64,000 nt of DNA from Gelidibacter sediminis (lineage in GTDB: Bacteria > Bacteroidota > Bacteroidia > Flavobacteriales > Flavobacteriaceae), in NCBI RefSeq assembly GCF_004364975.1, contig NZ_SOBW01000007.1, forward strand, positions 1,178,001 through 1,242,000, written 5' to 3'. The notes beneath the pieces were generated by a model. The model was not told the DNA's origin. It did no database searches and was given only the letters and a program-made list of their open reading frames with translations. The position numbers and the translations under genes were made by a program. Shown here in pieces: positions 61,581 to 64,000 of the stretch (positions within the stretch are counted from its first letter, which is position 1; each line of letters begins with the position of its first letter).

Positions 61581-62600
61581 ATGTCGAAAATCACATTTAC
61601 CGTCGTAATAACTTGCTTATTTGTGCTCCTTGGAACACGAGAGTTTTCAGCACAACAAAAATCAATGGCTAAGAAAGAACAAACGCTTGTGCGTCCACCC
61701 TATTTAAAGGTAGGAGACACTGTAGCCATCGTGGCGCCTTCGGGAATTTTAAAAAACCGAACGGCAGAAATTAAACGCGCTCAAGACTTGCTGAACAGTT
61801 GGGGATTGCACACGGTTTTGGGGAAGCATTTGTTTGCTGATGGAAATCATTTTGCGGGAACTGATGCTGAGCGATGTGCCGATTTTCAGGAGGCAATGGA
61901 CAATCCAGCAATTAGTGCCATTTGGGCTGCTCGCGGAGGTTACGGTACCGTCAGAATTATTGATAAACTAGATTATACCAAATTTAGGGAAAATCCGAAA
62001 TGGGTCATAGGGTATTCTGACATTACAGCCTTGCACAACCAATTGCATGTGGAAGGGTTTGAATCTTTGCACGCCATGATGGCCGTGAGTGTGGTTGAAG
62101 ATTTGAGTGAAATTAAGGAAACCGTACAAACGTTTAAGGATGCCCTATTTGGCAAGCCTTTATCTTATACATTAGAAGGTTCAAGCTATAATAAACCTGG
62201 AACCGTATCAGGACAACTCGTAGGTGGAAACTTAAGTTTGTTATATAGCATGTTAGGCTCTAAAACAAGTATTGATGTTTCAGGAAATATTTTATTTATT
62301 GAAGAAATTGGAGAATATGCTTATAGTGTAGACCGGATGTTACAGAGTCTGAAACGTGCTGGATATTTTGATAATTGTAAAGGTCTTATTGTGGGCGATT
62401 TTTCTAAAATTAGAAAAAATACGACCCCTTGGGGCACATCTATGGAGCAATTGATTTTAGACGCCCTATCAGATTATGATTTCCCAATCGCTTTTAAAAT
62501 GCCAGCGGGGCATGAAGATGATAATAGAGCGCTCATTTTTGGACGCACAATTGAACTTGCTGTAGGCAAGGAAGCTTCAACAATCAAATTCAGAAACTAA
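61581..62600 (+). CDS. Muramoyltetrapeptide LD-carboxypeptidase (S66 family)
   Basis: The start at 61581 (MSKITFTVVITCLFVLLG) is chosen, giving a signal peptide; the frame extends 5 codons further. The S66 elements are seen: RGGYG, the nucleophile Ser in IGYSDIT, the catalytic Glu in FIEEIGEYAY and the His in PAGHEDDN. Family members cut the L,D bond of the tetrapeptide in recycled murein. The signal peptide points to an extracytoplasmic form; classical LdcA is cytoplasmic. It ends before a repeat-rich spacer. Confidence 0.9.
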   Translation: MSKITFTVVITCLFVLLGTREFSAQQKSMAKKEQTLVRPPYLKVGDTVAIVAPSGILKNRTAEIKRAQDLLNSWGLHTVLGKHLFADGNHFAGTDAERCADFQEAMDNPAISAIWAARGGYGTVRIIDKLDYTKFRENPKWVIGYSDITALHNQLHVEGFESLHAMMAVSVVEDLSEIKETVQTFKDALFGKPLSYTLEGSSYNKPGTVSGQLVGGNLSLLYSMLGSKTSIDVSGNILFIEEIGEYAYSVDRMLQSLKRAGYFDNCKGLIVGDFSKIRKNTTPWGTSMEQLILDALSDYDFPIAFKMPAGHEDDNRALIFGRTIELAVGKEASTIKFRN

Positions 62601-62632
62601 AGTAGTTTTTATAAGACAACCTAAATTAGGGA

Positions 62633-62788
62633 GTGAAAAGAGAAGCGAAAATAGAGAATAGAGAATAGAGAAAAGAGAAAAGAGAAGAGCACCTGAAGAC
62701 TGAAAACTGAAATACTGCCAACTGAATACTGAAGACTGAATACTGCCAACTGAACACTGAATACTGCCAACTGAACACTGCCAACTCC
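62633..62788 (+). repeat. Purine-rich tract and degenerate ACTGCCAACTGAA repeat array
   Basis: Bases 62633-62689 are almost only A and G with GAGAATA and GAGAAAA units. Bases 62697-62788 hold repeats of ACTG followed by AA, GAA or CCAACTGAAY, with ACTGCCAACTGAA seen four times (62714, 62742, 62764, 62778 approximately). The array ends 7 bases before the YraN-family gene. Confidence 0.7.
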
Positions 62789-62794
62789 TAAAAC

Positions 62795-63154
62795 ATGGCG
62801 CACCATAATGAACTCGGTAAAATAGGCGAGAAACTAGCCTTAGAATATTTGATCTCCAAAGGTTACGAGATTGTTTGCACCAATTATTTCTATCAAAAAG
62901 CAGAGATCGATATCATTGCAAAACATAAACACATGATGATTTGTGTGGAAGTCAAAACTCGAAATTCTGATTTTTTTGGCGATCCTCAAGATTTTGTAAC
63001 CCCAGGTAAAATCAAATTATTGGTCAAAGCGATGGATGCTTACGTGACTGAGAATGACCTCCAATTGGAATCGCGATTTGATATCATTGCGGTTTTGAAA
63101 AATAAAAGCAGAGAAGAAGTAACGCATTATGAGAATGCGTTTTATCACTTCTAA
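62795..63154 (+). CDS. YraN-family (UPF0102) endonuclease-like protein
   Basis: A 119-residue protein with the restriction-endonuclease-like PD-(D/E)xK fold: GEKLALEYLISKGYEIV, then AEIDIIAKH and ICVEVKTRN (Asp, Glu-x-Lys acid-base residues). YraN proteins are widespread but of unsettled role, thought to act in DNA processing. The start codon follows a repeat array; there is no clear ribosome-binding sequence, as usual in this phylum. Confidence 0.85.
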   Translation: MAHHNELGKIGEKLALEYLISKGYEIVCTNYFYQKAEIDIIAKHKHMMICVEVKTRNSDFFGDPQDFVTPGKIKLLVKAMDAYVTENDLQLESRFDIIAVLKNKSREEVTHYENAFYHF

Positions 63155-63457
63155 ACTTCTTGTTTACCCACCCTCATAAACCAATTGCCTCATTGTCTTA
63201 TCAATTTGCGTTTAGATCTTCGCCTTTAAACAGTTATGAGCTTTGTCTCTATATATGTTGACTGGCCATTGTGAGCGAACTTCTGGATATTTTTGAAACT
63301 TTTCTAAATTATAGAAGTGTAAAACCTTTACTGGACACGTTGACAGTTTCCTTTTTAGCTATAAAATAAAAAAATAACCATCAATGATAACCGTCATATT
63401 TTGGGGATTTAAATTGCTTCATATTTGGCGCTTGATCATTTTTAAAATAGCGCTATT
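63155..63457. other. AT-rich intergenic region
   Basis: About 300 bases without any clear gene. A near -7 element CATATTTG at 63419-63426 is one base off TAnnTTTG. I see no clear hairpin or repeat. Confidence 0.35.
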
Positions 63458-64000
63458 ATGATTGCATCGAAACAAATCCATGATTTTCATATTCCTGTTA
63501 TGGGTTTAGCTTACACTATAGATAGTCCAATTAGAGTAGCCCAATACGGCATTTCGTCAGTAATTAGTATCATTGACGATGATCTTTTGGAAAAAATGAA
63601 TGCTTTTTACAGTCAAAAATTCAGTTTGCCCTACCAAGAGATTTCTCAAAAAGTTGAAGACTATCGCGCCAAGCGGATCACGGCATATCTAAATTTAGTA
63701 GATACCATTGTTAAGGATAAGTTTGTAAAGTTTAAAGAAGAAGTGTTGGCAAGTAAGTCAGTTTTGGAAAATTTTTTAGACATGCTCCCTAATAAATCGA
63801 GCATTAGAGAAGGCCTTGCTAAACTAATGGAAGATGGAGTTTGCCTTAAAGAAACCCTAAAAAGTTATTTGGATGAGCACATGCAGCCCGGTGAAATTGA
63901 CGTCAACATAATGACGAAAATTGACAAAGATAACTTTAAGGGCAGTGAGCAATTGCCAATAGAGTTTAATGATGCACATGCATCTCTTCGCGGTTTTGCT
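63458..64000 (+). CDS. Conserved hypothetical protein, cut by window end
   Basis: An ATG at 63458 opens a frame of 181 codons with no stop up to base 64000. The sequence (PVMGLAYTIDSPIRVAQYG, VISIIDDDLLEKM, YRAKRITAYLNLVD, DVNIMTKID) reads as a folded enzyme core with no signal peptide. It resembles large uncharacterised proteins of Bacteroidota with an internal TIM-barrel-like part, but I cannot name a function. The rest of the gene lies beyond the window. Confidence 0.8.
   Translation, partial: MIASKQIHDFHIPVMGLAYTIDSPIRVAQYGISSVISIIDDDLLEKMNAFYSQKFSLPYQEISQKVEDYRAKRITAYLNLVDTIVKDKFVKFKEEVLASKSVLENFLDMLPNKSSIREGLAKLMEDGVCLKETLKSYLDEHMQPGEIDVNIMTKIDKDNFKGSEQLPIEFNDAHASLRGFA

Noticed and set aside
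62697-62788. CRISPR array
   Set aside because: The units are 7-14 bases, degenerate, without unique spacers, and no cas gene is present.
62621-62806. Minus-strand frame of 61 codons in the repeat array
   Set aside because: It is a low-complexity product of the repeat units (VFSVQLAVFS type), not a gene.

Overview
The window is chromosomal DNA from a member of the Bacteroidota, most likely a marine Flavobacteriaceae. Evidence: low G+C, a SusC/SusD pair, a C-terminal type IX secretion sorting domain, promoters of the TTG-N19-20-TAnnTTTG type, start codons without clear Shine-Dalgarno sequences, permease-prefix proteins, and many lipoproteins with a Cys after a short signal peptide. There is no rRNA, no CRISPR array, no intact insertion sequence and no phage. 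It is mostly ordinary core and accessory chromosome.

Layout. 1-9.3 kb: the 3' part of a PLP enzyme of the AONS family, a SusD/SusC uptake pair, and a cell-wall group (PBP4-type carboxypeptidase, M14 peptidase, N-acetylmuramoyl-alanine amidase). 9.4-18 kb: metal homeostasis. An operon of outer-membrane protein, TroA/ZnuA-like binding lipoprotein, ATPase and two permeases is divergent from a DtxR/MntR regulator, with matching operator-like sequences at both ends of the intergenic region. It is followed by feoA-feoB and a 46-residue Cys-containing membrane protein. 18-24.3 kb: a SCO protein, a secreted M1 aminopeptidase, rseP, tRNA-Asn(GTT), an esterase, and a PadR regulator abutting an unusual hybrid membrane protein. 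24.3-36 kb: a signalling and stress region with Hsp20, small unknown proteins, two AraC regulators, two PAS histidine kinases each paired with a receiver-only protein, and a PA2169-type four-helix protein. 36-42.3 kb: a decayed DsbD fragment, an epimerase-type threonine dehydrogenase, a PepSY-like protein, and a sigma-54 response regulator converging on and overlapping a hybrid kinase with receiver and Hpt domains. 42.4-64 kb: peptidases M13, M28 and S66, a TPR protein, a CBS protein, short SSB, a deacetylase, a PiT permease, a Ca2+/Na+ antiporter, Tex, two META-domain lipoproteins, MetG, a YraN-family protein and a gene cut by the window end.

How the genes work together. The best-supported functional unit is the metal block. 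A DtxR-family regulator probably controls the divergent ABC operon, and perhaps feoAB. Both permeases carry C-terminal winged-helix-like extensions, which suggests the transporter itself may sense metal or bind a partner. The two kinase/receiver pairs look like phosphorelay entry points without their own output domain; AraC proteins lie beside them.

The least explained items are the PadR/permease-prefix hybrid pair with its palindromic operator, a structured leader before the esterase gene, three 10-bp in-phase repeats before ssb, and several families of dispersed intergenic repeats.
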